A stretch of 64,000 nt of DNA from Prosapia bicincta (Eukaryota > Arthropoda > Insecta > Hemiptera > Cercopidae). Every line of letters starts with the position of its first letter. The stretch's first letter is position 1. Made by a program: the position numbers and the translations under genes. The notes below the pieces were generated by a model. The model was not told where the DNA came from. It was given only the letters and a program-made list of their open reading frames with translations, and did no database searches. Of this stretch, positions 12,305-26,045 are shown in pieces. The stretch spans positions 812,001 to 876,000 of the forward strand of contig JBAIZL010000061.1 in assembly GCA_036971475.1 (NCBI GenBank), written 5' to 3'.

Positions 12305-13321
12305 TATTTTTACAAGAAATAGATAGTAATATAAATGCAATTATAAAAAAATATGATAAAAATGGTCATTGGTTTAGGTATGTGGATGATGGGTTATATG
12401 TATCAAATAATAATAATATTAATTTAGTAAATATACTAGATGAAATAAATAAAATTAATAATAGTATCGATTTTACATATGAAATGGAAAATAAGGGTAA
12501 AATAAATTTCCTAGTTATCACAATAATTAGAAATGAAACGAGTTTAGAATATATGATTTATCGTAAACCTACACAAATCAATCAAATAATACCTAATTAT
12601 TCCAACCATCCATATAATCAGAAAATGGCTGCTTTATATAATCTTCTTTATAGAATGAATAAAATTCCTATGAGCAATGAAAATAAAATGAGGGGAAAAA
12701 CATAATATACCAGATAGCCGTAGAAAATGGTTGCAAAAAGAAAACAGTAGATAAATTAAATTATAATATATTACAAAAACAAATAAAAAATAATATTCAT
12801 TACAATAATAGTAATAATAATAATACTGTATGGAGTACTTTTACATACACTGGTTGTGAAATAAAAAATATTTCCAAATTATTTATTAATAAAAACATAA
12901 AAATTGCATATAGAACTAATAATAGAATAATAAATATAATTAACCATAATAATAATATAAATAGTAGGCCTATACATGAGAAAAATGGAGTTTATAAATT
13001 AGAATGTAATAATCTTTATATAGGACAAACAAAGAAAAAATTGAAAGAAAGGTATAAAGAACACTTTAATGCTTTTTTAAAACCAAATATTTAAAGTCTA
13101 ATTTTGCTACCCATTGTATTAATAATAATCATATGTTTCCTAATATGAATAATATGAAAATTATAAAAGAAATAAATAAAGGGTTAAAAATGAACGTATG
13201 TGAAGCTTTTGAAATTTATAAGCATACTATTGATAACAAATTGATAGATGAACAAATTCAAATACGTTCTATATTCCATACTATATTCAATGTATATAGT
13301 GTTGTAGCAGCAGTGGAATAG
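12305..13321 (+). pseudogene. PLE-1 RT catalytic part and GIY-YIG endonuclease
   Basis: The reading begins with the duplicated FLQEIDSNIN, continues through RYVDDGLYVSNNN (the catalytic YxDD box, near 12375) and the RKPTQINQIIPNYSNHP block typical of PLE RT thumb regions. A frameshift near 12690 follows, then RIAYRTNN-like sequence and the GIY-YIG nuclease block GVYKLECNNLYIGQT (about 12985-13035) with KERYKEHFNAF. A stop and another frameshift near 13095 lead to the last piece, ending NVYSVVAAVE. The CxxC spacing before YIGQT is shortened compared with the copy at 32866-33478. The product would have been a single RT plus GIY-YIG protein; it is not functional here. Confidence 0.87.
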
Positions 13322-13405
13322 GTTTGGCAATATTGTATTAGATTTGGCAACTGTGTAATGCTTTATCTAGTAACTTCATATTTGTTAGACAGTTCTTTCG
13401 TCATT

Positions 13406-13462
13406 CTTAGTAATTCCTGAGGAATGTCAACCAACGAAAAGCTTTGAGTGTATTATTCAATA
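13406..13462 (+). ncRNA. Degenerate hammerhead ribozyme motif, PLE-1 3' end
   Basis: CTGAGGA (13417-13423) and GAAA (13436-13439) flank a 12-nt segment that has lost the left half of stem II seen in the other copies. A self-complementary AAGCTT stem III (13439-13444), a T at the cleavage position and GAG follow. The core is recognisable, but stem II is too short, so this copy is probably inactive. Hammerheads in PLE terminal repeats are an established feature of the family. Confidence 0.6.
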
Positions 13463-13927
13463 AATTAATTCCTGTAATTAGTGTATATTATTTAATCTTG
13501 AAAAAAAATATATATATATAAGTATGCATATGATGATAACTTAAGACTATACTCCTGCCGCAACGTATCAGTCGAGAGTAATACAAGTAAATGTATATCT
13601 ATATACATCAAGTGTCTCGTGACGGGTGCGATCGAATCAATCCCGTGAGAAAGTATACAGTCATACCGAGCGATAAGAAGTAGTCACTTCAATTATTATT
13701 AAATATTTCTAATCAGTTAGTTTATATTTCAATAAACCATATTATATATTTTTTAAATACAATGATATTGAGTTAGATCAATTTTTAATAAATTTGTTAA
13801 AAATAAAACTTCCATAGACCCAATTTTTAAAAACTAATTCAAATAAATTGGTTAGATATGATTTGTAATAACTACATTATTTTATTACTAACTACATCAA
13901 CTACATTTTATTAAAGGTCTATTTAAC

Positions 13928-14472
13928 TTTAATTTTTTTTTTAGATTAGGAATTATGCTTCCACTCCAAAACTGAAAACAAAAAATACAAAAACCATGTT
14001 AAATAAACAGGTGTTTATGTCAATATCGTGTCTAAACAAGAATTTCTCTAATTCGAACAAATCCTTTTCCCTGCCTTTCACCTCCCCGCAGTAATGTACA
14101 CAGTTATTCATTATTCCCAAGGTAGGCAACCTTTGTTGTTCATCACACGTCTCACCGTAATCTATTCACAATACCTATATATTAACTTAAGTTATTTTTT
14201 TATTATAGTTTCCTAAAGATCCGTAGATTATTAAAACTTTTGTAAGTCGCTTGTAATGTTTAGTAACAAAACCGAGGCGAGCTGATCATAGAGGCTCTAA
14301 GACTTAAGAGTTTTTATGTCAATCATATCTGTATGTCTCTGAATGTATAAGGTAACTTTTGTGTATATGAAAAAACAAACAACTATAAATTTCAAGTGTG
14401 AAACGTTTTCTTTACTATGGATTTTTAAAATAAATGTTAGATAAATATGTGTATATAAAATATACATACATA
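13928..14472. other. No feature seen
   Basis: Unique-looking AT-rich sequence follows the end of the palindrome arm. I see no ORF, repeat or RNA motif that I can support. Confidence 0.5.
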
Positions 14473-15402
<930 letters not shown>

Positions 15403-15846
15403 TTATCCTCTACCTAGGCTTCCCTCCAAATACAATCGACTTCCCTTCATAGACCTTCCTCCAAATATAATCAAAACATTGTGAAATATTTCAAAACCAA
15501 GGCTTTTGTGAAGGTCTGCCCAAGGCGCCGACTCTGGTAATGGTGGACATAATTCGCCATAAACATTGTTTGCACCATCGGTACAGATATTGGATACTGA
15601 ATAAGCTTCTTCTACCTTCCTCTTCTCTACTACTAGCTTTAGGTTTTGGTTGTTTTCATTAATTTAATCATTATCTTTACAAAATTGTTTAGTTATGTCT
15701 GTTTTAATCCCATTAAGTACCTTAAAAATGTTATTCTTCTGTTCATCTTGTTTAACAAAGTGTTCATTTATTTGTGTTTTTTGTTCCTGAAATTTTGTTT
15801 TCATTTGCCCATTTATATGAGCATTAAATTTAATTAACTTTTGCAA
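15403..15846 (-). pseudogene. Coiled-coil ORF remnant with one in-frame stop
   Basis: Reading the minus strand from ATG at 15846, 148 codons stay in one frame down to a TAA at 15403-15405, broken only by a single TAA at 15664-15666. The first part (MQKLIKFNAHINGQMKTKFQ and on) is Gln/Lys-rich and looks like a coiled coil. The second part holds SVSNICTDGANNVYGELCPP and a short hydrophobic stretch (FEIFHNVLIIFGG). No catalytic motif is visible. The Gln/Lys-rich start resembles gag-like regions of LTR retrotransposons, but that is a weak resemblance. It could also be an exon of an unknown gene. Confidence 0.4.
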
Positions 15847-16617
15847 TATATTAAATTCCGTATTTACAACTGTTTTCTCTAATTTTTATAAGGATAAGTT
15901 TTAACTTTATATTCTAGTTATATACTAATTTGTTTCTTATTATTCCAACCTTATTGAAATAAAAATCTATAAAGTAATATAAACAAACTATACAATAATT
16001 TATTGATATAAACTAATTGAAATTTATCAAGCCAAAGCCGTTGCGTAAGATGCCCTTTTTTAAATTTAATTAAGTTTTTTATATTTTTTTATATTGTTTT
16101 GTAATTAGTTTTTCTATTTAATTGGGTTCAAAGTTGTACTGGTAGTTACTGGTAGTTATACATACATAATTATGTTTACCTCTCATTTGTCCAAAGGCAT
16201 AAAAACTTATAATTATTATTAACTTAATAAATCTAATAAAATGTCCTTAACTATCGTAAGACCTGTACTTGGTTTGATAAAGTTTATATTCCAATGACTT
16301 ATTATTGTTTAAAGAACTAATGAATTTTATAAAGTTCTTAATATTTTTTTACTTTAAGGAGTTTGGCTTTAAATCTAATATCAATTAATGCTCATATTTG
16401 TTGACTCATTGATTGCGTAGTTCGTTGTTTCACTTCACTTGACCACAAATTTATTTAATAATATTTCTTTTCGATTTCATTTTCCCTAATTACTCGAGGT
16501 ACCGTAACTGACATTATTTCTGTAATATCTCCCTTAATATTTCCACTTAATATTCAATTACCTCCCTTACTTAATCTCACTTATTACTGTTTTATCTCCC
16601 TCACTTGATATCATTTA
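15847..16617. other. No feature seen
   Basis: AT-rich sequence with no supportable ORF. Short degenerate repeats of the form TTA(A/C)TATT with CTCCCT occur around 16520-16620 but show no clear period. Confidence 0.4.
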
Positions 16618-17014
16618 TTACTTAATTATCTTCCGTACTTGATAACACTTAATAACTTTACTTCGGGACTTTAACTTGATTCGTTTGAATCTCTTTTTAA
16701 AATAACGTATTTCTCCCTCGAGTCTTGGAACTTGACTGACTCCCTGGTATTCCCCTTTGGATCGTTTCCGTACGGGTTTCATCCCCTCTTCAAATTTGAT
16801 TGGCTTCCTTGTGGCGCTAAGTGTTGTTTTCCCCGTCATTCTTCATCGCTTTACCTTGAGCTTCAGTATGAACTTCTCTAGCTTTACCACGAGCAGGGGT
16901 TTGCTGGAAATGCTTTTTCTGCATTTTTAGATTTTTCACAATAAATCTGCATGATCTTTCGATGTTCAACGAAATCACTTCTCCAGTTATCAAGTCACGT
17001 CTTGCTTTACTCAA
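16618..17014 (-). other. Basic coding-like remnant in two overlapping frames
   Basis: Two overlapping minus-strand ORFs, 16817-17014 (65 codons) and 16618-16839 (73 codons), together give a continuous, strongly Lys/Arg-rich sequence if a frameshift is assumed near 16830. This stretch is clearly richer in GC than its surroundings. There is no recognisable motif. It may be a decayed transposon protein or chance. Confidence 0.25.
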
Positions 17015-19968
17015 AATGGAACTTTTAGAAGTATATTAATATTTTTGGTATACAGGTGCGTGCAGTAACCTTTTCTGGGCGAAAGATTTACAATAGACTG
17101 CCCTTTGTTAGGATAACGACAGTGGGCTACGATCTCACAAGTTTCCAATGATTTCGTTATAATATATAAATGTGATTTCTGCTAAGAATAGCTATATCTG
17201 ACTAGTTATATGTTGTAATAAATCCGTATATGTATCTTGTAGCTTTGTCAAGTTAGCTCTTTGTTTATAATTAATTTTGTGTCACTTTTAAACTTTATCG
17301 ATACCAAACTTATATTTTAATATATAGTGCTGTAACTACCGATTATAGATTTTGCACTGTTGTAAAGTAAAACTCGCCTTATAATGATCTTATCTTATTA
17401 AGAGTAACCACTGATAAAATTCTGAAATAAATTTAAAAGTAAGACATACAAGGTAATAACATTTCTTAGTAGAGAATTAATTTAGTTAAAAAAAGAGGGA
17501 TCAAACGCAAAGAAACGAACCATAATGTTCTTATTTATTGAATGCTTTTTAAAATTTTCAACAATTTTCTGACGTATTCGATAATTCTTAAAAGTCTTTA
17601 TTCTGGTTATGTCGTTACATTCGAAACGTCGAAGTGAATGAGAATTTAACATAACGAAATATTTACCAAAACCTGTGGTAAAACATAAATAAAAAAAACA
17701 CCAATATAAATACCTTTTTACTTGAAGTTTATATTTAAATTAGCTAATAATCATTGTTTGTTATTTTATGTTATTCGATGTTGTATTTTTGTAAAACTAT
17801 TTGTAAAATGATTACTATAAATGCGAAAACATACATCACGAGTTCTCTCTTTAAAAGCCTATCCTTGCCATCTAGATCCAGTTTCGGCACGGCCTCACTA
17901 ATACCTTTGTTGCGCCTGCACAATGGCCTTCTTGATAGTGGTAAAGGTAAGATCTATGTATTTCGACCCTAACAATAACGTTTACGGCGGGTTTGCTTTT
18001 TTTGTGAGATAGCAAATAAATAACGTCTAAGCATCTCCATAATCGTAAAAATGCCATCGCTTTGATAAAGTTGAGCGGGAATCTTTCTCGTTTTTGTTGT
18101 AGCCTACGTGCCTTTAATATTATTTGTTTTGTGTAGTAAAAATATAAGTTAGTAAATAAAGGAATGTAATAAAGAAATATAATTTAGTAATAATTTATAA
18201 AACTAAAAAGAAATACAATTTTGTTTTAAATGTCAGTTGTAAATATAGTTTTGTAAATAATGCAATATTAAGATAGGCCTAAGATTTTTAAAACAAAGGG
18301 ATACAAAAGAGTATTTGATAGTTACAACAAAAATCACCTATTTTATTATTTTTTTTCATTCCCTCCTCTTTTCCTACTCTTTCTGTAAGTGAATGTGTGT
18401 TCGCGCGCGCCAAGTGTTTTCTTAATCACTCCATCTAATTTTTATAAATGATCTTAAAATTAAGTGTACAAAATTAAAAAATATAAAATATAAAATTTTT
18501 TAATTTTTAAAGTAAACACAAGTATTTACAAATAGACAAGAGCGTAATTACTACAAGATACTTCTTAACATTTTAATACAGGTTTGAAATTGCAAACTTT
18601 TAATGTTAGTAAGTAAAGTGTGTTGAACATATTTATGCTTTGCAATCCAGCTAAAGTGGCTGATTTGAATTAATTTGCATTTTGGCATTACATTTACATT
18701 TGAGACATATGGAATATAAAAAAGATTTGTAATGAAAGTCAAAATCAAAATGTAATTATTAAGGTAAATACATATGAGTTGGGGATTCAAACAAATGCTT
18801 TGTAATTTTAATTCGAAAATTTATAAACTTCCAAATTTTAAAATCTAAATTAAACTTGCAATATCGTACAAAATGTAAAGAATTGAACTGAAGTATGGTT
18901 ACTTTTTCTCAGAAAAGTGATTTTAGCTCTTTCTATAATTTTAATAATAACAATACAATTTATTAGTATTGTATTTATTAGTCAAGGTAGGATAATACTC
19001 TTTTAACCCGTAGAATATCGTGCTTTATTTATTTTACATCTCTGGTAAAAATTGAATTTAAAACTTCCTAATTTAATAAATCATAAATATATAATAAATA
19101 AATTTTATTAAATTAATTTAATTCAAAAAATTAATTATATATTTATAGAAATTATATATTATATTTTTCAGTAGTCAAATTATGCAAGCAAGTACATTTA
19201 TGAAGAAAGTAATATGACAGGATTTCCATATTTAAAAATGGAAGTAAGTACACGACAGGATTATGTTGATAAAAATCATGGAATGACACAAACATCCAAT
19301 GTTAGCTGCTCAAATGGGCAGCTATATTAGCACAAGGTTGGCTGCAGACATTGCATCCTTAAATGCAATATTTGCATCAAGGCCTATAGAAGGACTCTAA
19401 GTTCTGCATCCTAACACTTTTTTTGCTTATGCTTTTAATAACTGTCTGTAACATCACTTAGATATTTGTAAACGTTTAAAAGCTCAATATTTTCATCTTA
19501 TTATGATGCATACATAAAGTGTTACACCTACTTGAAGACTTCGCGAACAATTCTCATCTTAGTTTATTTCAATTCAAATGCGTATTTTATTTGAAATTTT
19601 ATTAACTAATGTTTTCCGATTGGTTTATATTGTAATATTCACAGATGCTTTGCGTGAAGATATTTTACATCAATTTTGTATATTCAATAAAATTAAGGTA
19701 TAGTTTTCAAATCTGAAGCATAGAATGGTGCACATTGATAATACCTTAAGAGTTATCTTTGTTACTGTCTAATTAAGCATTGATAAAGTCAGGTAAGTAT
19801 TCCCTAAATAATTTCTTACATGAATCATTCAGAATAAATGGGTCTATACGAATATAGTATCCTATACTACAATCGTGCATTCTAATTATTGTATTTTTTG
19901 TACCTTGAGAAACAGGCAAATCATTGTTTGTATCAATAGTTCTGGCGAAAATCCGTTTAAAAAATAAC
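17015..19968. other. No gene seen; one GC-richer patch
   Basis: Mostly AT-rich sequence. A patch at about 17820-18060 has higher GC and, on the minus strand, short helix-like peptide runs in shifting frames (for example AVPKLDLDGKDRLLKREL). It could be a decayed exon, but no splice structure could be fixed. A CG-dinucleotide run occurs near 18402. Confidence 0.3.
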
Positions 19969-20100
19969 GTTAGATGTTAGACGATTGCTGTTAGACAATA
20001 GCTGTTAGACGATTGCTGTTAGACGATTGCTGTTAGACGATTGATGTTAGACGATAGCTGTTAGACGATTGCTGTTAGACGTTAGATGTTAGACGATTGA
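19969..20100 (+). repeat. 14-bp minisatellite
   Basis: About nine imperfect copies of TTAGACGATTGCTG and variants (GATAGCTG, GATTGATG) follow one another. The first and last copies are partial (GTTAGATGTTAGACG). No open frame is kept. Confidence 0.9.
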
Positions 20101-20183
20101 AGCATAGCAAATTCAGCACTAAAATCCCCGTTAAACGTTTAAAATAAAGACAAAGTTTTTTTTGTAATATTAAAAAAAAACAT

Positions 20184-20465
20184 TCCAAAATGGCTAAAGT
20201 TCATCTAACATGTCGAAATGTTATTTACGTACTTCCTGACGCGTATCGAAACAATCTTTCCTTTTAAGAAACAAAGCATTACTCAACGTAGCAAAGCTTC
20301 GTAATAGGAACGATTGTTTCGAAACGCATCGGCAAGTAAGCCCTTACGTATTCACTTAGTTAAGTATAATTCAATTACAGTTTATTCAGTGAATTCAAGA
20401 AGATTACAACAAGCAACTTTAATTCCAAATTGGCTAAAGTTCACAAACATGTCGAAATGTTATTT
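20184..20465. mobile_element. Solo PLE terminal repeat with foldback, flanked by ~42-bp direct repeats
   Basis: The segment 20290-20423 matches the terminal repeats of the PLE at 48619-50673: the AAGCTTCGTAATAGGAACGA block, the TTAGTTAAGTATAATTCAAT block, and the end reading ATTCAAGAAGATTACAACAA then GCAACTTTAAT. Upstream, 20227-20265 is an inverted partial copy of 20302-20349, so the unit folds back on itself. Outside it, 20184-20226 and 20424-20465 are near-identical direct repeats (TGGCTAAAGTTCA and ACATGTCGAAATGTTATTT), which look like an unusually long target-site duplication. No coding sequence remains. Confidence 0.65.
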
Positions 20466-21835
20466 GGAACGAATGAACAATAAACATTCATTAGGCAACC
20501 CTTAAATTTATAAAATGCATCGAGAAATATTTTGGAGTCACGCTCACTTTATTGTCTGGAGATGTTAGAGAAACACTGGCTCTTGGGCCCACGTTCTAAA
20601 ATGCAGGGGAAAGTATTGCATGTATTCATTACGTTAAATTCACTGGTATTGCTAGTATTTCATAATTATAATGAAATATATAAGGAAAACACTGATGAGA
20701 TATTTTTAAGTTCCTTTACATAAAATACATTACATACAAGATTTAATGTCGATTTTAAGGTTTAACGATATGTAGGTACGAAGAGGGTCCAAGCTATATA
20801 CTATAGAAAATTTAATATTGATATTTCAATATTTTAGCAGTCTTAGTTCTGAAGTTAGTTCCGGGTGAAAGTCGTTCGATTTAAAACCAATGCCTTAGAT
20901 AATGTTCCTGAATAGACTTCTATACGAAACTACAAACACATAATAGTTACAAGAGCTGATAGATTCACACAAACGCGTGATAACTAACCTTATCAAATGT
21001 TATTTAATGATAAGGTTATTTTTAACTTATGTTATTTTTACAATTCTAGGACAGTAAGAGGTGGATGATAAGGGTTTGAGATTTTCTACATTAAGAACAA
21101 TTCATTCACAAACATTTGAGAGGTTTTTTATTACTTGTAAATACATTATAAAATTCCTCATAATTTCTTTAAACTAATATTAATTCAAATTTGGGTTTGA
21201 AATTTTGTCTTGAAAGGTTTAAAATTTGAGAAACATTATAAAATACACTAAAAAAACACAAATACATCATTTTTACAAAATACTATATACATACATCTAC
21301 ATCTTTTTACGATTTTATGATTAAAGTATTTTCAGAATATAGTAATACTTGTTGTCAATGACAGAAACAATTAATTACTATCTTATAAGATCACCTGTAA
21401 TAAATTCTTACAATCCAATTCTATATGATTACGTTTTCTTAGGCATAAACTAAATGACGATGAATTATAACAATGATTTTAATGCTGCTGACTATTTTAT
21501 TGCATTTCACTATATTTTTGTTTGTGAAAATACTGTTTTTTAATGTTTAGTTAAATAAATTCTTAACAAAGAACAATATTATAATTAATTAGCAAATTAA
21601 TTTTTATAAACATTAACTTAAAAATTATTTTCTGTAATATTTCCTAATAATATATTTATTTAACTCTTTATATATATTTTTAATTAACCAATAAATAGCG
21701 AGAATATTTATATTTTAAAAATGTAGATAATAATAAAAAAATACTTTGAAAAAACAAATATTACTTCCCTTTTATTAATTAAGTGTCAGTATGTCGGTAA
21801 ATCTAGAAAATTTTTAAAAACCCTTAAAAGCAAGA
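20466..21835. other. No feature seen
   Basis: AT-rich sequence with only short chance ORFs. I see no repeat shared with the rest of the window. Confidence 0.4.
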
Positions 21836-21966
21836 CATTTAGAGCCTAAGCCAATCATATTTTAAAACAAATTTTAAACAGTACTTCAGTCTACTATTTT
21901 TCAATAGTAGTTTTTCCATGGTATAACTCATAACTTAGTTGACTAATTTATAAGAATGGTGCAAAT
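21836..21966 (+). repeat. Extra partial copy of the second inverted-repeat family
   Basis: This 130-bp stretch (from the CATTTAGAGCCTAAGCCAA block on) is similar to 24256-24385 in the same orientation, and inverted to about 34760-34850. It is therefore a third, separate copy of part of the repeat that makes up the 22.9-36.3 kb arms. Confidence 0.7.
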
Positions 21967-22189
21967 ATATCTTTAAACTGTGTTATTTAATTTGTCTATT
22001 TCATGGAATATAATGTTTATAATTATATTTAAACACCGAGGCAATGCAACAAACATATGATAGTTAGACTACAACTGTAGGCTAAATGGCGTTGTGTGGG
22101 AGTGCAAAAGTGAGAAGAAGAAGAAACTATAAAACACTACTCAATATTTACCTAAGAAAAATAAATGTTTGCATCTTTCTACGTTAGAA

Positions 22190-22330
22190 ACATAATGCAG
22201 GGGTCGCCGCGCCTACCCGTGTCTGTTCCCTAAGGGAGGTTTTCTCGCGACTTACTTAGACGCCCCGCACATATTAAACAAAATAACCTATGTCGACTCC
22301 TAAGACAGATATTCACAACAGAAATTAAAT
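22190..22330 (+). repeat. GC-rich repeat, copy 1
   Basis: This GC-rich island (GGGTCGCCGCGCCTACCCGT, then GACTTACTTAGACGCCCCGC) stands out from its AT-rich flanks. It matches about 62400-62540 on the opposite strand. The family is not recognised; it could be part of a DNA transposon or a SINE-like element. Confidence 0.6.
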
Positions 22331-22880
22331 CGTGGACAACAAAAAAAAGACGTTGCTATGGATTTTTATGCGGTATTATTGTTCCTAATTGTTAGAAAAA
22401 ATCTTATAGAAATAAAAATTAATAAATATATTTTCACGTATAAATACTTTAAAAGGTTTATTACTTTCAATTAAAATAAAGAAACTATCTGAGAAATAAT
22501 TATATGAATGGTTATTATGAGTTTTGTAAGGACGTTCCTTTATATTTAATAACTTAGGTAAATTAAATATAATATAATTCAAAGAGTCACTAAACCTAAG
22601 ATAAACGAGTATGTAACGTTCTTACGATCCTAACAGTGTTTGCGAAATGTACATCAATGGCGTGTAAATATTTGTAGCAAAGGTTATTGTTGTTTGGTTA
22701 TTATAACTACGCTACTGCGCTCTGTATAGATTTTGTAAACTAAACACACTTAAAACATATTTTATCTACTAAAATTAAATAGAATGAAATAAAATTATGA
22801 CTGCTTAATTGTTTAAAAAGAATATAAAAACAAAAAAAAACCAAAGTGTTACATTCATTAGTATGCTGTAACCTTTCGGT
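22331..22880. other. No feature seen
   Basis: AT-rich sequence between the GC-rich repeat and the second inverted repeat; only short chance ORFs. Confidence 0.4.
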
Positions 22881-25230
22881 TAAGTTACATCTTCTGAAAA
22901 GTTCTACTTCACTACACTCCAGGAGGAAATAATTGTCAATCGAAGAAAACACCAAACCACACAGGTTGTCGTTTAAATGGAAATAATTCTCGTAAAAGTA
23001 TGTGTCACAATTTCAAAACCTTTTGCGTTAGCTTTAACAAACCAAATCAATTTTTTTTGCCCCAAAGAGTATTCAGTTTACTATCGAGCTTGTTTCATTC
23101 CGTACTTTAGATTTCTTTAGCACGGATTCTATTTTCCCTCACAAAGGCCAAATTAGATAATAAAACTATCGGCTATTGATAATAAAAATAGATTATTCAA
23201 ACTATTGGTCAAAGAATTGATATTTCGTATATAAGCAGAAAACATACTAATAGTTTCCAAAAATAGTTTTTATTTAAGATTTGTTGTCCAATTTACTTTG
23301 GAATAATTACGAAATCCTTACTTTTCCCTCTCCAAACGCAAGTTTACTACAGCAGAAAACTCACAAATTTCCCTTGAAGACATTGTGTTTTCCACTGATA
23401 TTTCTCAGATGTCAAGTAATTAAACAAAGCTTTGAGTTTTAACAATGATAATATATCACTTTTTTATTAATATTTAAAACTTTTATAATATTTATTGATG
23501 AAAGTTTTAAAGTATAAATGTAAAAGTCTTGAAGAAGGAATGATTTGAATGAGACTTTTATTTCAAAAGTTTAGAATTGGACTCTGAGAAATTTGTAAGT
23601 AAAGTTAGAATTAATGTCTTCAAGGTCAAGTGCAGACATTTCAAGGTCAAATGAAGATAGGTAACTAAACAATATTATATTATAATCGATATTATATATA
23701 TTATAATAAATTGTATTTTGTAAAGATTTTTAATGCTCAACTATCTCTTATATTATTCAGTTTCTAGTCCCTTTACTATTAAATATCACTCTATTCAATA
23801 AAAATAATATCTTTACTAAATATTTTCTGTTGTTACCCTTGTTAGCTTCTTTCTTCTTTCAGTGTGTCGAAGCCTCAAATATTTAAACTCCTAGTTTAAG
23901 GTTTTTTCGAAACCATTCCCTATTCCACTTAATGTTACACGTTTAAACTAATAAACTAAACATTTAGGAGAGAATTAGATCGGAATCTCTCCCTCTACGT
24001 AACTCTCTCCTTGCTAGGAGGAATACGTTTCTCATTGCGGGGTTATTATCAACAGTATTTATTGACTACTCTCGCGATGTACACTCAAGATTGCTCAACG
24101 AAATCTCCGCAAAGTATGAAACAGAAGATGAAAAGTCATACAAATGAGGAATTTAAAACAATTTTAGTAATTTTTAGTAGTAAATATTAATATACAAACA
24201 AGTATATAATTTTAAGCCGAGATATGTTACTCCAGCCTTAACAAAACGAAGCATAGCAACGCATTTAGAGCCTAAGCCAACCGCAGAAAACAAAATTCTA
24301 AACAGACCTTACGTCTAATAATTTCAATAGTAGTATTTCCATGATGTAACTCCTAGTTGACTATATTACAAGATTGTTACTATTGTATCGAGAGTATGAT
24401 CGAGAGTTGTATTATTCGGTCTCCACAATCCCAATAAGTCTGAAATTTACATTAGCGCGAAGCTAGAAGGTACTTGTATTGTAATATTATGTGGCAGTAA
24501 GATGGCCTGAATATTAATCTCCAGAAACTAAGCTCAGCTGACTGGCGTCAGATGAATACAAAATGCTGATTTAAACTATCCAGGATTTACATAAAAGATC
24601 TACATGCAGGAGTTACAGGCAAAGTAAACCTTAGTATTGTTGTGATTTTTAATTTATACCCGTTGGTTGTAGAGGTGTAAGAATTTTCTCAATCTGTTAA
24701 ATTTTACAAAATAATTATTTCAAATTAAAAATTGTTTTTCCTAACTATTGATATAATATATCGGTTTAGATTTTCCCTCTATTTGGCGTAACAATCTGAA
24801 TTTTTAAGGACGAAAAGTTTAAATTTTTATCAAATGGATTTTCTAATGATATTTTAATACAAATATATCCACTTCATTTAATTTAATTAAATTTTAATAC
24901 TTCATGTATTTCAACCGCTCATATTTTTGCTTATCAAATAACAGGTTTCTTTTCGTCTTCTCAGTCTTACTTTGGTAATGCACTTAATTTATAAGTTTTT
25001 AATTTCTGTTGCACAAATCACAATCACTGTTAAATATCATCCTTATACCACAGACCCTCGTGCACATCAGAACCATTCTAACGAGGTATATTGTCTTAGG
25101 GTAGCTATGTAACAGTACTTGGAAATTAGCTAAATAATAACAAAAAATGGAAAATTCCGTAAAATTTAACAAATTCTAAAGCTCAAGATTGAAGTAGATT
25201 ATTGTGTTGATTTTTTTAAACACTTGAATA
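22881..25230 (+). repeat. Left arm of second long inverted repeat
   Basis: The sequence matches 33520-36300 on the opposite strand along its length. Landmarks are ACTACACTCCAGGAGGAAAT near 22913 (partner near 36255), the ATTCAGTTTACTATCGAGC region near 23070 (partner near 36090), the CCTAAGCCAA region near 24270, and CCACAGACCCTCGTGCACAT near 25049 (partner near 33700). Divergence is much greater than in the first palindrome, perhaps 15-25% with indels. No gene is seen inside. Confidence 0.85.
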
Positions 25231-26045
25231 TTACCACAAAATTTGATTACCAAAGACCGGAGTGAAAACGAGAAGCGTCAATTTATCATATTACTATATA
25301 GATATATTATCATATACTCAGTTTTTCTATTGGAAGATACAATCATTGCAGACAATACACATACCTAATGAAAAAATTATTGAGAAATTTTTATTAAACA
25401 AGTGGTTTTAGAGCTTCAAGTGATTTTGAATGAGAAATGAATTTTGACGTTTTAAAATTTCGTTTTCATTGTCGGTCTTAAACTTTATTTTCGTTTATAA
25501 ATTTATTTAAAGTCTTTAAAGTTTATTGTAAATTCAAATTACGTTGTAATTTTCCTGTTGTTAATTAAAGGAAATATAACAATGTATGTCTTGAAAACAC
25601 CTAATAAAAAGGTAATATATTAATTAAAAAATATTATTTTAAAATTAAGATTGCATTTACAAATAGATTTTATTTTGAAGAGTTTTGCCCTGTATTTACC
25701 CACAAGACGTGGGCCTGCAAACAGAGTTTGTGTTGCTAACCGAACCAATCCCAATCAGTGTGATAACATTTATATCTCTACTACAATAAAATTAAAAAGT
25801 AATTATTAGTAGTAAAAATTTAAAGTTTAAACAATCTTCTTACAGCAAAACGTTATACATTTTCTACTTTTTATACAATTGTTTATGAGGAAAATATTTT
25901 TTTCACTTTGGAATGATTGGTTGGAATATACTGTTGGAATATTTGGTAACAATTTTGAGAAAAGTGGTATAGTGGACTTTCGTTTTATAAAAATTATATG
26001 TATTAATCTAATGTTCAATTGTAGCTCTTATAAAGCATTATGAAA
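25231..26045. other. No feature seen
   Basis: AT-rich spacer sequence inside the second inverted repeat, with only short chance ORFs. Confidence 0.4.

Larger units (their letters stand above)
11060..13500 (+). mobile_element. Penelope-like retroelement with inverted 5' half (PLE-1)
   Basis: The element orientation is plus, judged from its 3' end (GIY-YIG region, hammerhead, then A-rich/TA tail). Its 5' half is inverted: about 11060-12290 reads on the minus strand and 12300-13500 on the plus strand. The two halves share a ~36-bp overlap (11065-11101 and 12300-12335) that encodes FLQEIDSNIN in both. This is the layout that twin priming gives in L1 elements. The element interrupts the right arm of the giant palindrome. 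Both coding halves carry frameshifts or stops, so it is dead. Confidence 0.88.

Noticed and set aside
15664..15846. Firm call of an LTR retrotransposon gag
   Set aside because: Only composition and a coiled-coil look support it; no zinc knuckle, protease, RT or LTR was found nearby.
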